Positions 8,609 through 17,469 of a DNA stretch of 64,000 bases are shown here, one piece after another. The notes below the pieces were generated by a model. That model worked only from the letters and a program-made list of their open reading frames with translations, made no database searches and was not told the origin of the DNA. Location: NCBI GenBank assembly GCA_905233975.1, contig CAJOGD010000004.1:1-64000 (forward strand), given 5' to 3'. Position 1 is the stretch's first letter, and each line of letters opens with the position of its first letter. Source of the DNA: an uncultured Alphaproteobacteria bacterium. GTDB taxonomy: Bacteria; Pseudomonadota; Alphaproteobacteria; Rs-D84. The position numbers were made by a program, and so were the translations under genes.

Positions 8609-9172
8609 TTAACAAATTGTTCTTGTTGGTGTTGGGGGAATTTTGTGTTTTTGTTGCTGGGATATTAGGCCCGCGATATCAACGCGGTGAATTTTATTTT
8701 CTGTTATGGCTTGTAGCATTTCGGTGCGTACGGCAAAATTGTTTCCAGATTCTATATCGATTTTAGATTTCAACGGTTCGTTTAAAACATAGATTTCAAA
8801 TCCAAGTTTTTCTATTTCCGCGGTCGTGTCAAATTTTTCAGATTCTGCGATTTTTATATCCTGGGTGGAATAATATTCATTGTCATGATCGTGAATAAAT
8901 GGTTTTTCAGAATCTTCATATACAGTATAAATATAAAAATTTGGTTTAATGTGCGATAATAATTGTTCAAGAATTATTTTGTTCCCAAGTTGAAAGCCCA
9001 TTCCTTGACCGATGCAATGGTGTATCGCGAAATATTTGGCCCAATTTTTGTCAGAAGTGACGAATACGCCCGAAACAACATCATCTTGTTTATTATTGAA
9101 TTGTTTGTTGGTGCGTAAATACCCGTCGGTAATTTGTGTGTCGGAACCATGATAATATTTTGGCCTTTCCAT
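8609..9172 (-). CDS. YHGS-motif protein, possible ADP-ribosyltransferase-fold
   Basis: 187 aa, cytoplasmic, no membrane segment. It opens with Y-Y-H-G-S (residues 6-10) followed by I-T-D-G-Y-L-R and G-V-F-V-T-S. This order (H-G-[ST], a turn, then a V-F-x-T strand and an aromatic A-K-Y-F helix) resembles the first half of ART / RNA 2'-phosphotransferase folds. A second protein with the same layout is at 29490. Fold and activity are inference, and the usual catalytic Glu cannot be placed with confidence. Effector, toxin or RNA-repair roles are all possible. Confidence 0.55.
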   Translation of the reverse strand: MERPKYYHGSDTQITDGYLRTNKQFNNKQDDVVSGVFVTSDKNWAKYFAIHHCIGQGMGFQLGNKIILEQLLSHIKPNFYIYTVYEDSEKPFIHDHDNEYYSTQDIKIAESEKFDTTAEIEKLGFEIYVLNEPLKSKIDIESGNNFAVRTEMLQAITENKIHRVDIAGLISQQQKHKIPPTPTRTIC

Positions 9173-9196
9173 AATGTGCCTCTTTCACGAATAAAC

Positions 9197-9269
9197 GGCG
9201 TGCAGAAATGCACGCCAAAAACTACCCCACCGGCTTTGCCGGTCCCCCCCCCTTCACGTGGCGAAGGGG
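9197..9269 (-). terminator. Hairpin series after rpsT
   Basis: Three perfect stems follow the rpsT stop on the minus strand: ccccttc/gaagggg (9249-9269), accggc/gccggt (9229-9243) and ggcgtgc/gcacgcc (9197-9216). A T run (gtagttttt, minus strand) separates the last two, so the middle stem is the likely terminator. Confidence 0.7.
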
Positions 9270-9270
9270 A

Positions 9271-9531
9271 TTAGGCCAACTTTGCGGCGGCGCGTGTCAA
9301 ACGTGATACTTTACGTGATGCGCGTTTTTTCGGCATTGTTTTGCCGGCGGCCTTCATCATTTTGCTTTCGGCACTGCGCACCGCGGAAATCGCGGCGGCC
9401 TTGTCACCGGCGGCAATAGCCTGAACAGCCTTTTTATTTTCGGTTTTAACAGCACTGCGGCGCGCAGTATTTACCGCGTTTTTCTTTGCAGTGACCAATA
9501 CTCTTTTTTTAGATGATTTGTGGTTTGCCAC
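9271..9531 (-). CDS. rpsT: 30S ribosomal protein S20
   Basis: 86 aa, very Lys/Ala/Arg-rich helical protein. It begins M-A-N-H-K-S-S-K-K-R, the normal S20 start, and ends in a Lys/Arg-rich helix. Length matches the family. It binds 16S rRNA in early 30S assembly. Monocistronic, divergent from plsY with about 77 bp between the starts, and followed by the hairpin series. Confidence 0.95.
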   Translation of the reverse strand: MANHKSSKKRVLVTAKKNAVNTARRSAVKTENKKAVQAIAAGDKAAAISAVRSAESKMMKAAGKTMPKKRASRKVSRLTRAAAKLA

Positions 9532-9608
9532 TTTATTTTCCTTTTATTTATTTCGGTTTTCTGGTATATTCTATAGAAAACAAAGACAAAATCAAGGGAA
9601 AAAGAACA

Positions 9609-10196
9609 ATGTTATATATTATTGGTATTTTGGTCGCATATTTGATGGGCAGTGTTCCATGTGGTTTGGTAATTTCGCGCGTTTTGGGATACGGCGATTT
9701 GCGTAAGATAGGCAGTGGTAATACCGGCGCCACAAATGCGTTGCGGGCGGGGGGATTGCGGCTTGCGATTCTTGTTTGGGTGATGGATATGGCCAAGGCG
9801 ATTTTGGCGGTTTGGATTGGAACCATGATTGGTGGGGCGGTGTTTGGGGCCTGGTGCGGTTTTGTCGCGATTGTTGGGCATTGTTTCCCGGTTTGGTTGC
9901 GGTTTCATGGCGGTAAAGGAATTTCTTGTTTGTTTGGAATTTTTATTGCGGTTAATCCATTGATGTTCATTTTTTGTGGAATTGAATGGTTAATTGTTGC
10001 GCTGGGACTGGGTTTTTCATCGCTTGGGGCGGTGGTCGTTTTTTGTGTTGCGCCCGTTTTTGGTTTTGCGCTTGGTTCCGGCACAGGGTGGGCGTTTGTG
10101 GCGATGGGTGCGCTCTGTTTATATCGGCATATTGGAAATATAGGCCGATTGATTGGCGGTACAGAATCCAAAATTACATGGCGGTGGAAGAAATAA
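9609..10196 (+). CDS. plsY: Glycerol-3-phosphate acyltransferase PlsY
   Basis: 195 aa membrane enzyme that moves the acyl group of acyl-phosphate to glycerol-3-phosphate, the first step of phospholipid synthesis. The start at 9609 is chosen because family homology begins there; the frame extends further upstream but overlaps the rpsT leader. Signature motifs are G-S-V-P-C-G (15-20), G-S-G-N-T-G-A-T-N (36-44), G-H-C-F-P-V-W and the G-G-K-G block. The usual five to seven membrane helices are present. Confidence 0.95.
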   Translation: MLYIIGILVAYLMGSVPCGLVISRVLGYGDLRKIGSGNTGATNALRAGGLRLAILVWVMDMAKAILAVWIGTMIGGAVFGAWCGFVAIVGHCFPVWLRFHGGKGISCLFGIFIAVNPLMFIFCGIEWLIVALGLGFSSLGAVVVFCVAPVFGFALGSGTGWAFVAMGALCLYRHIGNIGRLIGGTESKITWRWKK

Positions 10197-10265
10197 AACT
10201 ATTTGCGCTTTATTTTTGACCGTTTTTGTGATATAATGGGGACCATCAAGAGGGAGATTTTTCAG

Positions 10266-11105
10266 ATGAAGAATGTGTTCGTTTTGTCTTTATTGATTTT
10301 GCCATGTGTTGCGATGGCTGATATTCGCGATCCGCGCGTTGGTGCAACAAGTATGGTGGCAAGTCGGCTTGCCCCCGCCCAGGATAGGGCGATTGTTGCG
10401 TCGAAAAATCAAATTACTATGCCGGCCGTTTCGATAAGTTCTGAACGTTCGCCCAGTATCAAAGATGATGAAGTAAAACCGTCTTTCCCGGCCGACGATG
10501 TCAAAGATAATCGTGATGCCGAACGGGCCGCGTGTTTGAATAATAATATCGGTGTGGGAAATACTTTTGTGTGGGCGTCGAAGTATAGCAACACGAACAA
10601 TTATGCCACGATGCAGGAAGATGTCGATAATCCTGAAAACAATGTATGTTTCGTAAAGGTTGATCTGAAATCTGCGGACGCGCGGATTGATATGTCGGGT
10701 ATCCAAAGTAAGTATTTCGAATGGGGATACAATATTAATTGCGGTTCGTGGGCCGATGAAGAATTGCTGCGGACCCGGATTTTGGACGCCAAAAAGACTG
10801 GTCGGACATGGGCAACCGTTGGGGGCGCGGTCGGTGGTGCCGCGATTGGTGTTGGTGCCATGGAACTGTTTGGGAACAAGTTGATTGGTGGCAAGGTCGA
10901 AGGGCAAAAGAATAAGAAATTGTCGCAGACGGATTTGTTGCGCTCTCAATTGTTAACACTGAAAAAAGACAAAGATTCACGCTATGATACGTTCATGAGG
11001 GAACTGCGCAGTTTCAAAGAAATGTGTGATAAATATAAAAAGGATAAAGGAAGCGCGTATAGTAAGTGTGAAGAGTTTGATTACGATACGTTGCTTAGTA
11101 TATAG
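10266..11105 (+). CDS. Exported protein with glycine-zipper segment, unknown function
   Basis: 279 aa. The start at 10266 follows GAGGGAGA and gives a signal peptide (M-K-N-V-F-V-L-S-L-L-I-L-P-C) cleaved after A-M-A. Two Cys-containing regions lie at mid-length, then a glycine-zipper-like helix (G-G-A-V-G-G-A-A-I-G-V-G, about 185-200) and a charged coiled-coil tail. A similar zipper near the C-terminus occurs in the OmpA-like protein at 13820. An extended -10 (TGATATAAT, TATAAT at 10232) precedes it. Periplasmic or outer-membrane associated; function unknown. Confidence 0.75.
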   Translation: MKNVFVLSLLILPCVAMADIRDPRVGATSMVASRLAPAQDRAIVASKNQITMPAVSISSERSPSIKDDEVKPSFPADDVKDNRDAERAACLNNNIGVGNTFVWASKYSNTNNYATMQEDVDNPENNVCFVKVDLKSADARIDMSGIQSKYFEWGYNINCGSWADEELLRTRILDAKKTGRTWATVGGAVGGAAIGVGAMELFGNKLIGGKVEGQKNKKLSQTDLLRSQLLTLKKDKDSRYDTFMRELRSFKEMCDKYKKDKGSAYSKCEEFDYDTLLSI

Positions 11106-11127
11106 TCGTGTTCGTAAGGTTATATTT

Positions 11128-11154
11128 GAAAAGACGTCCGCAAGGGCGTTTTTT
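11128..11154 (+). terminator. Intrinsic terminator
   Basis: A short hairpin (acgtcc/gggcgt with a GCAA-type loop) flanked by AAAA and a TTTTTT run lies 22 bases after the exported-protein gene and before dprA. Confidence 0.75.
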
Positions 11155-11191
11155 CTTGTGAAATGACAAAATATTTTTATAGTATAAAGCC

Positions 11192-12205
11192 ATGAAAGAT
11201 TTATTTGAACATTTGTTGATTCTGCGGTCGCCCGGGATTGGTCCGGTGGCGTATAACAAATTGTTGAATCAATTTGGATCTGTGGGCGCGGTGTTGGATT
11301 CTATGCGGCCGTCCGATGGGTTGCGCGATTCGGTTATGCGCGAAATCGATATGGCGGATAAAATGAATATAAAATTCATTTGCGATACAGACGCGGACTA
11401 TCCGCCGGCGTTGCGTCGCGTAAAGAATCATCCGCCTGTTTTAACGGTGCGTGGAAATGTTGAAACGCTGCGTGGGGAATCTGTTGCGATGGTTGGAACG
11501 CGCCATGCGACGGCCGTTGGTATGGAATTTGTTGCAAATATGGCGATGTCATTTGCGGAACATAATATATGTGTGGTGTCCGGTATGGCGATTGGAACCG
11601 ATTCGGCCGCACATATTGGTGCGCTGCGTGCGATTGGAAATGTGAACACTATTGCGGTCCTTGCGGGCGGGGTGGATTATATTTGGCCGACCGAAAATGA
11701 ATCGCTTTATTACGAAATTTTGGAACGCGGCGCGGTAATTAGCGATATGCCAATCGGTTTCGTGCCAAAGGGAACAAATTTTGTCCAAAGGAATCGGTTG
11801 ATCGCCGGAATCGGTGAAAAATTAATATTGTCCGAGGCGGATTTGAAATCGGGCAGTATGAAAACCGCGGAATTTGCATGGGAATATGGGCGGCAAATAT
11901 ACGCGGTGCCTTCGCATCCGGCGGATTCAAGGGGTGCGGGCCCCAATTCACTGATTCGGTCTGGACAGGCAATTTTGTGCCAAGGCGTGTCGGATTTTTT
12001 CAATAAAAGAATTGTGGCGGAAAAAGATGTGAAAAAAACCGAATCGGAAAACGAAATTTTGGATAAAATTGGAACGGTTCCACTGTCAGAATCTGTATTG
12101 GCAGAAATTGTCGGAAAAACTATTCCGGAAATAAAGCGCGAACTTGTAATTTTGGAATTGCAGGGTTTGATTGAAAAACAAGATACGGGTTATGTGAAAC
12201 TGTGA
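11192..12205 (+). CDS. dprA: DNA processing protein DprA
   Basis: 337 aa. It loads RecA on incoming single-stranded DNA during natural transformation. The N-terminal helical part has the helix-hairpin-helix-like R-S-P-G-I-G-P-V-A-Y. The Rossmann core contains V-A-M-V-G-T-R, V-V-S-G-M-A-I-G-T-D-S-A-A-H and A-V-L-A-G-G-V-D, and ends with the N-x-L-I-R-S-G-Q-A block. A winged-helix tail follows (L-S-E-S-V-L-A-E-I-V-G). All family landmarks are present, so competence is plausible. Confidence 0.95.
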   Translation: MKDLFEHLLILRSPGIGPVAYNKLLNQFGSVGAVLDSMRPSDGLRDSVMREIDMADKMNIKFICDTDADYPPALRRVKNHPPVLTVRGNVETLRGESVAMVGTRHATAVGMEFVANMAMSFAEHNICVVSGMAIGTDSAAHIGALRAIGNVNTIAVLAGGVDYIWPTENESLYYEILERGAVISDMPIGFVPKGTNFVQRNRLIAGIGEKLILSEADLKSGSMKTAEFAWEYGRQIYAVPSHPADSRGAGPNSLIRSGQAILCQGVSDFFNKRIVAEKDVKKTESENEILDKIGTVPLSESVLAEIVGKTIPEIKRELVILELQGLIEKQDTGYVKL

Positions 12206-12486
12206 CAAGAATCGTGTCTATACAGTGTATATACAAAGCGCGGAAATCAGGCAAAAAAACGAATCGTGTCAAAAAATAAATTTGAAAAAAAGAATGAACA
12301 TTTGGTTGCAAACAGAAATCAATCTTATACATTATCACACGTAATAAGGTTAGTTCGGGTTTCAAATTAACAGTCAAGAGAGCAGTAGAATGTAGCAAAA
12401 AAGAACGTCAGGGGAAAGGTTGGCGTTTTTATGCAGATGGCTTTTGCACATTAAACTCTTTTGAAAGGAAGGAAAGGAGAAAAGAT
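12206..12486 (+). other. AT-rich leader of dnaA
   Basis: No gene in these 281 bases. They are AT-rich and hold ttatcacac (about 12333), a weak DnaA-box-like word, a possible TTGCAA...TACATT promoter (12306-12333), two copies of an aatcgtgtc word (about 12211 and 12262), and a weak hairpin (aacgtc/ggcgtt) ending in a T run near 12430. An origin here is possible, but I see no cluster of good DnaA boxes. Confidence 0.35.
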
Positions 12487-13761
12487 ATGCAGGCGGTGAT
12501 CTTAGAAAAACAGGTTTCTGTGGACGCAATAAAGGCAGATATTGCCGCGAAAATGGACGCCGCGTGTTATACTTCTTGGATTGCGCCGTTGGCTGTGACT
12601 GTATCGGGTTCTGAATTGGTGTTTGCGGCGCCGAATCAATTTACTGCGGATTTTGTTGGGGCGACATATTCAAATGTGTTAAACACTGTTGCGGCCGAAT
12701 ATGGAATGACCGCGCGTGTATCGGTGGCGACGGTTGCACCACGCATTGTTAAAACCGCAAATGATAATAATTCGCAAACATATACGGCGCCGGTTGCCAC
12801 CAATGATGCCGGCGATTTTGATTCGTTTGTTGTATCCGAAGAAAATTCGTTTGTGGTGTCGGCATGTAAAAAAATGGCGGCGGGGACGGCAACGTTTTCA
12901 CCGTTGTTTATTTATGGGGCGTCGGGCTGTGGTAAATCTTTACTTGCGCGGTGCATAAATTCGGCGGCGCGTGGGCGGACGGTCATGATGTCTGGGGCGC
13001 AATTTGTTTCGGAATTTGCGCGTGCGTTGCATGATCGGACGATTTTCGCATTCAAAGATTATTGCCGTAACTGTGATACATTTATCTTGGACGATGTTCA
13101 GGCGTTATCCGGCAAACGTGCAACGTGTGAAGAATTCTTGCAATTGATTGTTGATTTGCGTGGCGCGGGTAAAAATATTGTTTTGGTTGCAGATGCGGCG
13201 CCAAGTAATTTAACCGGATTTGACCATCGCGCGCAATCGTTGTTGGCGTCGGGTTTGGTTGCGGACGTTGTTGCGCCAACGCGTGCGGTGCGTGCGAAAA
13301 TGTTTGAACGCGCGGGTGTTGATTCGGCGGTTGCGAATATGATTGCCGGTCGTGTTTTGGCCGATGGTCATGTGGTTGCCGGTGTTTTGAATAAAATATC
13401 CGCATATCGTGAAATCATGGGTGAATCGATTGATGAAAATGTTGCGGAACGTATTTTGGCCGACACACTTAAAAAGTCGCGTTCGCCAATTGCAATTGTA
13501 AAATCTATGTGTGAAAAGTTGGGTGTGTCGTATGATGCGGTTTGTGGGACGGGGCGTGCACGTGCGTTGGTTTTGGCGCGTCAGATGATGATGGTTGTGC
13601 TTAAAAATGCGACCGGATTATCCCTGACTGAAATTGGTCAATATGTTGGGGGACGCGATCATGCAACGGTGATGTATGGAATTGATAGAATTGAAAACCT
13701 TAAATCCAATGATTTGGTTTTGTCGGCCCAACTTTCACAAATGATTGATGAATATAAATAA
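12487..13761 (+). CDS. dnaA: Chromosomal replication initiator DnaA, divergent ATPase
   Basis: 424 aa. Domain I is at about 10-75, AAA+ domain III at about 115-325, DNA-binding domain IV at about 335-424. Walker A is G-A-S-G-C-G-K-S (144-151) and Walker B F-I-L-D-D (199-203). Domain IV is well conserved (S-L-T-E-I-G-Q-Y-V-G-G-R-D-H-A-T-V), so DnaA-box binding is expected. The arginine-finger position (S-R-F-x-W-G-L in E. coli) reads S-L-L-A-S-G-L, and the sensor-2 Arg (V-R-E-L-E-G-A-L-N) aligns with His in G-H-V-V-A-G-V-L-N. ATP-dependent assembly may therefore differ. The start follows GGAAAGGAG. Confidence 0.9.
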   Translation: MQAVILEKQVSVDAIKADIAAKMDAACYTSWIAPLAVTVSGSELVFAAPNQFTADFVGATYSNVLNTVAAEYGMTARVSVATVAPRIVKTANDNNSQTYTAPVATNDAGDFDSFVVSEENSFVVSACKKMAAGTATFSPLFIYGASGCGKSLLARCINSAARGRTVMMSGAQFVSEFARALHDRTIFAFKDYCRNCDTFILDDVQALSGKRATCEEFLQLIVDLRGAGKNIVLVADAAPSNLTGFDHRAQSLLASGLVADVVAPTRAVRAKMFERAGVDSAVANMIAGRVLADGHVVAGVLNKISAYREIMGESIDENVAERILADTLKKSRSPIAIVKSMCEKLGVSYDAVCGTGRARALVLARQMMMVVLKNATGLSLTEIGQYVGGRDHATVMYGIDRIENLKSNDLVLSAQLSQMIDEYK

Positions 13762-13819
13762 TAGTTTTGTGTTTTGCCCGCTTTGTGATAAAATAGTCAA
13801 AAGATAGGAGCGGAAGAAT

Positions 13820-14866
13820 ATGAAAAAATTTTTTAGCTTTTTTGTAATTATGTTTGGTGTAAATGTATCTGCGATGGCGGTGCCGGTGGATTACAAGGCG
13901 TCGGACGGTTTTCTTTGTGCCAAGGTGGATAGGGAATTATATGCCGATGGGTCTTTTGGAACGGGGCTTCAGGGGCAAAATTCCAAGATACAATTATTTT
14001 TTGACAAGGGCAGCAGCACCGCAATTGGTTTGCATGACGGCTGTGAGGCCGAATATAGAAAAATATATTCAGATTTGAAAAAAGTTGCGGGTGATGTCGA
14101 AGAACTGGTCTTTATCGGTTCTGCGGATGAACAAAATGCAAGTGGGCATTTTGATAATCGCGATTTGGCGGAACGTCGTGCCGAATATGCGCACCGGGTT
14201 ATCGGTGGCGGTTTTTCGTATATGAAATATGTGACGGGTGATGAAGATGCGCGAACATGGTCGCCGACCATAGATAATCAGATGTTTCGTGCGGTCAATG
14301 TGTATGTGGTGTGGCGTCTTGCAAAATGTCCGCCAGAATTTGTTAATAACCTTGGAAAATACGAACAAGAATTGACAAGTGCAATTAGTAAATATCCGAA
14401 TGAAAAGGCCAAGTTAGAAAAGGCCCTGGCCGGTGTTAAAGAGGCCAAAGGAATTTGCAAGTCGGGCAAAACATTGGTGGCAAGTCAGGTGGAACGATTG
14501 CTTGATGTATATGGTTTATTGGTAATTGCCGGTAATATCGTGCCGGAAGTGCATATTACAAACACCGAAGTTGGTATCGACATTTTGCGCGTTGAAAGCA
14601 ATATTGATGCCCAATATTCAAGTATTGCGCGGTTGCGTGGCGAACTTGGGCTGTCGGAGTGGCGCGATGAAAACGGCAACTTTAATACCGCGCGTTTATT
14701 GTCCGATTCGGTTGCGGGTGTTGTGCTTGGGACCGTTGGCGGAATCGTGACCAGCAAACTTGTTAAAAAGAATCAACTTAAAAAAGGTTTCGAAGATTTA
14801 TCTTGTACGGTCGGCGGCCAGCGTGTTGCCGATTATGGTGATGATTTTACGGTTGGATTAAGATAA
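13820..14866 (+). CDS. Exported protein with OmpA-like peptidoglycan-binding domain
   Basis: 348 aa with signal peptide (cleavage after about S-A-M-A). Residues about 85-145 resemble an OmpA C-terminal domain: F-I-G-S-A-D-E-Q-N-A-S-G, then N-R-D-L-A-E-R-R-A-E-Y-A. The Asp and Arg that bind diaminopimelate in OmpA have counterparts here. A long helical segment and a glycine-rich membrane-like helix near the C-terminus follow (G-V-V-L-G-T-V-G-G-I-V). Likely ties the envelope to peptidoglycan. Extended -10 (TGATAAAAT) with TAAAAT at 13789. Confidence 0.7.
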   Translation: MKKFFSFFVIMFGVNVSAMAVPVDYKASDGFLCAKVDRELYADGSFGTGLQGQNSKIQLFFDKGSSTAIGLHDGCEAEYRKIYSDLKKVAGDVEELVFIGSADEQNASGHFDNRDLAERRAEYAHRVIGGGFSYMKYVTGDEDARTWSPTIDNQMFRAVNVYVVWRLAKCPPEFVNNLGKYEQELTSAISKYPNEKAKLEKALAGVKEAKGICKSGKTLVASQVERLLDVYGLLVIAGNIVPEVHITNTEVGIDILRVESNIDAQYSSIARLRGELGLSEWRDENGNFNTARLLSDSVAGVVLGTVGGIVTSKLVKKNQLKKGFEDLSCTVGGQRVADYGDDFTVGLR

Positions 14867-14882
14867 ATTCGTCGGAAAGTTT

Positions 14883-15299
14883 TTAACCGGAAGTTTTCTG
14901 GTTGCCGGAACGATTGTGGAGGAGGTTTTGCACCCCGGCTAGTCGTTGGTCGTATTCGTCCAATATATTTGTTAAGTCTATATGGGCAAGGAACAAATCA
15001 TCTTGTCTTTTATGAAAATCCATAGTTTTATTTGGATATATGGTCAATAATGGTTTGTCATTTGAATCAACAAATTCGATTATTTGGGCCGCGTAGTTTT
15101 GTATTTTTGGAAATAGTATATCGTATTGGTCCTTCATAATTCTTGCATTGTTGGCATTGAATAGTATTGGGGTGTTTGTTGGCATTGGATTTAGTATTGG
15201 TAATTCGACACCATCGCCAGGTGTGGCTTCCACTATTGGCATTTTCTTTAATTTGCCCATGTCAATTTGATATACACGTTGGTGCACCTGGTTACTCAT
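14883..15299 (-). CDS. Hypothetical protein
   Basis: 138 aa, cytoplasmic, no recognised family. It starts M-S-N-Q-V-H-Q-R-V-Y-Q, has a Pro/Asn-rich middle (about 25-50) and a helical second half. The start follows AACGGGGAACGAG on the minus strand. It sits between convergent genes and 72 bp upstream of the parE stop, so it is probably a single-gene unit. Confidence 0.6.
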   Translation of the reverse strand: MSNQVHQRVYQIDMGKLKKMPIVEATPGDGVELPILNPMPTNTPILFNANNARIMKDQYDILFPKIQNYAAQIIEFVDSNDKPLLTIYPNKTMDFHKRQDDLFLAHIDLTNILDEYDQRLAGVQNLLHNRSGNQKTSG

Positions 15300-15371
15300 C
15301 TCGTTCCCCGTTATTTGTTCAATTTCGCAAACGGGAAAAAGTATAAATCAAAAAAAATTGGTGTCAATATG

Positions 15372-17348
15372 TTATACGAATAAATCTTTTACAAATTGTG
15401 CATGTTCGGTAATAAAGCGGAAACGAAATTCCGGCTTTTTACCCATAAGTTCGGAAACAATCGTGCGGGTTTTTTCCGTATCTTCGGCGCCTTCGTCGGT
15501 GCGCGGGGGCAAATCAACCCGGACAAGACGGCGTGTTTTCGGCGACATGGTCGTTTCCTTTAATTGATTCGGCATCATTTCGCCAAGCCCTTTGAATCGT
15601 GAAATTTCAACCTTTTTATTTTTATATTTGCCACTTGTTAATTTTTCAAGTTCTTCATCGGAATCAATATAAAACGATTCGGTGCCATGTGTTAGTTTAT
15701 ATAGCGGCGGGCAAGATAGATATAAATGTCCACCGTATATTAGTTGTGGCATAAACTGATAGAAAAATGCCATGAGCAGGGAAGCAATATGACTTCCGTC
15801 CACGTCGGCATCGGTCATGATGATGATTTTTTCATAACGCAGTTTGCTGTCGTCCCAATTTTTTGCGGTGCCGGCGCCGATGATGTCGATTAAATCATTT
15901 AATTCGCGATTGTTCCCGAATCGTTCATCCGAATTTGATACAACATTTAACACCTTGCCACGCAGCGGCATAATTGCCTGGGTCGCGCGGTCGCGTGCCT
16001 GTTTTGCGGTGCCACCGGCCGATTCGCCCTCTACAATAAACAATTCTGTCCCCGCAACGCCATGCTTGGAACAATCGGCAAGTTTCGCCGGCATACGAAT
16101 ACGTTTCGTTGGGGTTTTACGTGCAACCTCTTTGACCTGTTTTACGCGGATGCGCGCATTGGCAAGGTTCACGATGAATTCCAACAACGCATTCGCCGTC
16201 TTTGGATCGGACGCAAGGAATATTTCCCATGGATCACGCAATGCATTTTCGGTGTATTTCGCAATTTCGGGGTTGGAAAGTTTTTCCTTTGTTTGTCCCA
16301 AAAATTGTGGCGTTTTATAAAATACCGATACAATCGCCGCGACCGAATCGAACACGTCTTCGCCAATAATGTTTGCCGCGGATTTATTGTTCACTTTTTC
16401 GCCGTATGCCTTTATCCCGCGGGTGATTGCCGATTTGAATCCGGTTTCGTGTGTGCCGCCGTCGATTGTTGCAATCGTATTACAATAAGATGCAAAAAAT
16501 CCATCGTCAGATGCGGCGCCGTTTTCGTCGGTTAGAAATGTTAGTGCCCATTCAACGCGGCCCGAATCGTCCGGAAAATCAATCGCGCCCGAAAACAGTT
16601 TGGGTAAAATCTTTGGTTTGTCGCGTGTCTTTTCGTCCAAGAAATCCGCCACGCCATTTGGATAGTAAAACGTCGTTTCGGCCGGAATTTCCATGTCGGC
16701 GGTCAATAATTCGGGATTACAATGCCAATCTATTTTAACGCCACGCGAAAGGAACGCCTTGGCCCGCGCCATGCGATAAATCTTTATCGGTTTGAAAACC
16801 GCGGATTCACCGAAAATTTCGTCATCAATTGTAAAGCGAATACAGGTGCCATGCGCCTTGGACGGGTTCCCGCGCGTCATTTTGGTTGTTGGTTTCCCGC
16901 GCGAAAAAGATTGGTGCCATTCGTAACCGTCGCGCATAATTGTCACAACCATTTCGGACGAAAGCGCGTTGACAACCGCACTGCCTACGCCATGCAGACC
17001 GCCACTGGTTTTATACACATTATTATTGAACTTTCCGCCCGAATGCAGGGTTGTAAGTATAACCTCCAGTGCCGATTTGCCGGGGTATTTGGGGTGTTCG
17101 TCAACCGGAATGCCGCGACCGTCGTCGGTAATTTCGATTGTTTTTGAATCAATTAAACGAACGGTGATTTTCTTGGCAAAGCCGGCAACGGCTTCGTCAA
17201 TCGAATTGTCCATAATTTCAATCGGCAAATGGTGCCACGCCTTTTCATCTGTACCACCAATATACATACCGGGGCGCAGACGGACGGGCTCTAACCCCTC
17301 CAGCACCTGAATATCCGATGCATCATAAGAATTATTTCGTTCAACCAT
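15372..17348 (-). CDS. parE: DNA topoisomerase IV subunit B (ParE)
   Basis: 658 aa ATPase subunit of the decatenating topoisomerase IV. GHKL motifs: E-I-M-D-N-S-I-D-E-A (ATP-binding Asn), D-D-G-R-G-I-P-V and G-G-L-H-G-V-G. TOPRIM: I-V-E-G-E-S-A-G-G and M-T-D-A-D-V-D-G-S-H-I. ParE is chosen over GyrB from the start (Y-D-A-S-D-I-Q-V-L-E-G-L-E-P-V-R) and the ending K-G-L-G-E-M-M-P-N-Q-L-K-E-T-T-M without the GyrB insert. parC is not in the window. Confidence 0.93.
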   Translation of the reverse strand: MVERNNSYDASDIQVLEGLEPVRLRPGMYIGGTDEKAWHHLPIEIMDNSIDEAVAGFAKKITVRLIDSKTIEITDDGRGIPVDEHPKYPGKSALEVILTTLHSGGKFNNNVYKTSGGLHGVGSAVVNALSSEMVVTIMRDGYEWHQSFSRGKPTTKMTRGNPSKAHGTCIRFTIDDEIFGESAVFKPIKIYRMARAKAFLSRGVKIDWHCNPELLTADMEIPAETTFYYPNGVADFLDEKTRDKPKILPKLFSGAIDFPDDSGRVEWALTFLTDENGAASDDGFFASYCNTIATIDGGTHETGFKSAITRGIKAYGEKVNNKSAANIIGEDVFDSVAAIVSVFYKTPQFLGQTKEKLSNPEIAKYTENALRDPWEIFLASDPKTANALLEFIVNLANARIRVKQVKEVARKTPTKRIRMPAKLADCSKHGVAGTELFIVEGESAGGTAKQARDRATQAIMPLRGKVLNVVSNSDERFGNNRELNDLIDIIGAGTAKNWDDSKLRYEKIIIMTDADVDGSHIASLLMAFFYQFMPQLIYGGHLYLSCPPLYKLTHGTESFYIDSDEELEKLTSGKYKNKKVEISRFKGLGEMMPNQLKETTMSPKTRRLVRVDLPPRTDEGAEDTEKTRTIVSELMGKKPEFRFRFITEHAQFVKDLFV

Positions 17349-17469
17349 AGCACACTATTATTAGAACATTATTTCGTTCGGCGCAAGTCTATAAATAAGA
17401 ATTTTGGGGGCTTGATTTTATGGGTATATGGACTATATTTTACGTAAATAAAAATACGGACGTATAGAT

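Noticed and set aside
12206-12486. Origin of replication upstream of dnaA
   Set aside because: Only one weak DnaA-box-like word and no box cluster; kept as a low-confidence non-coding entry.
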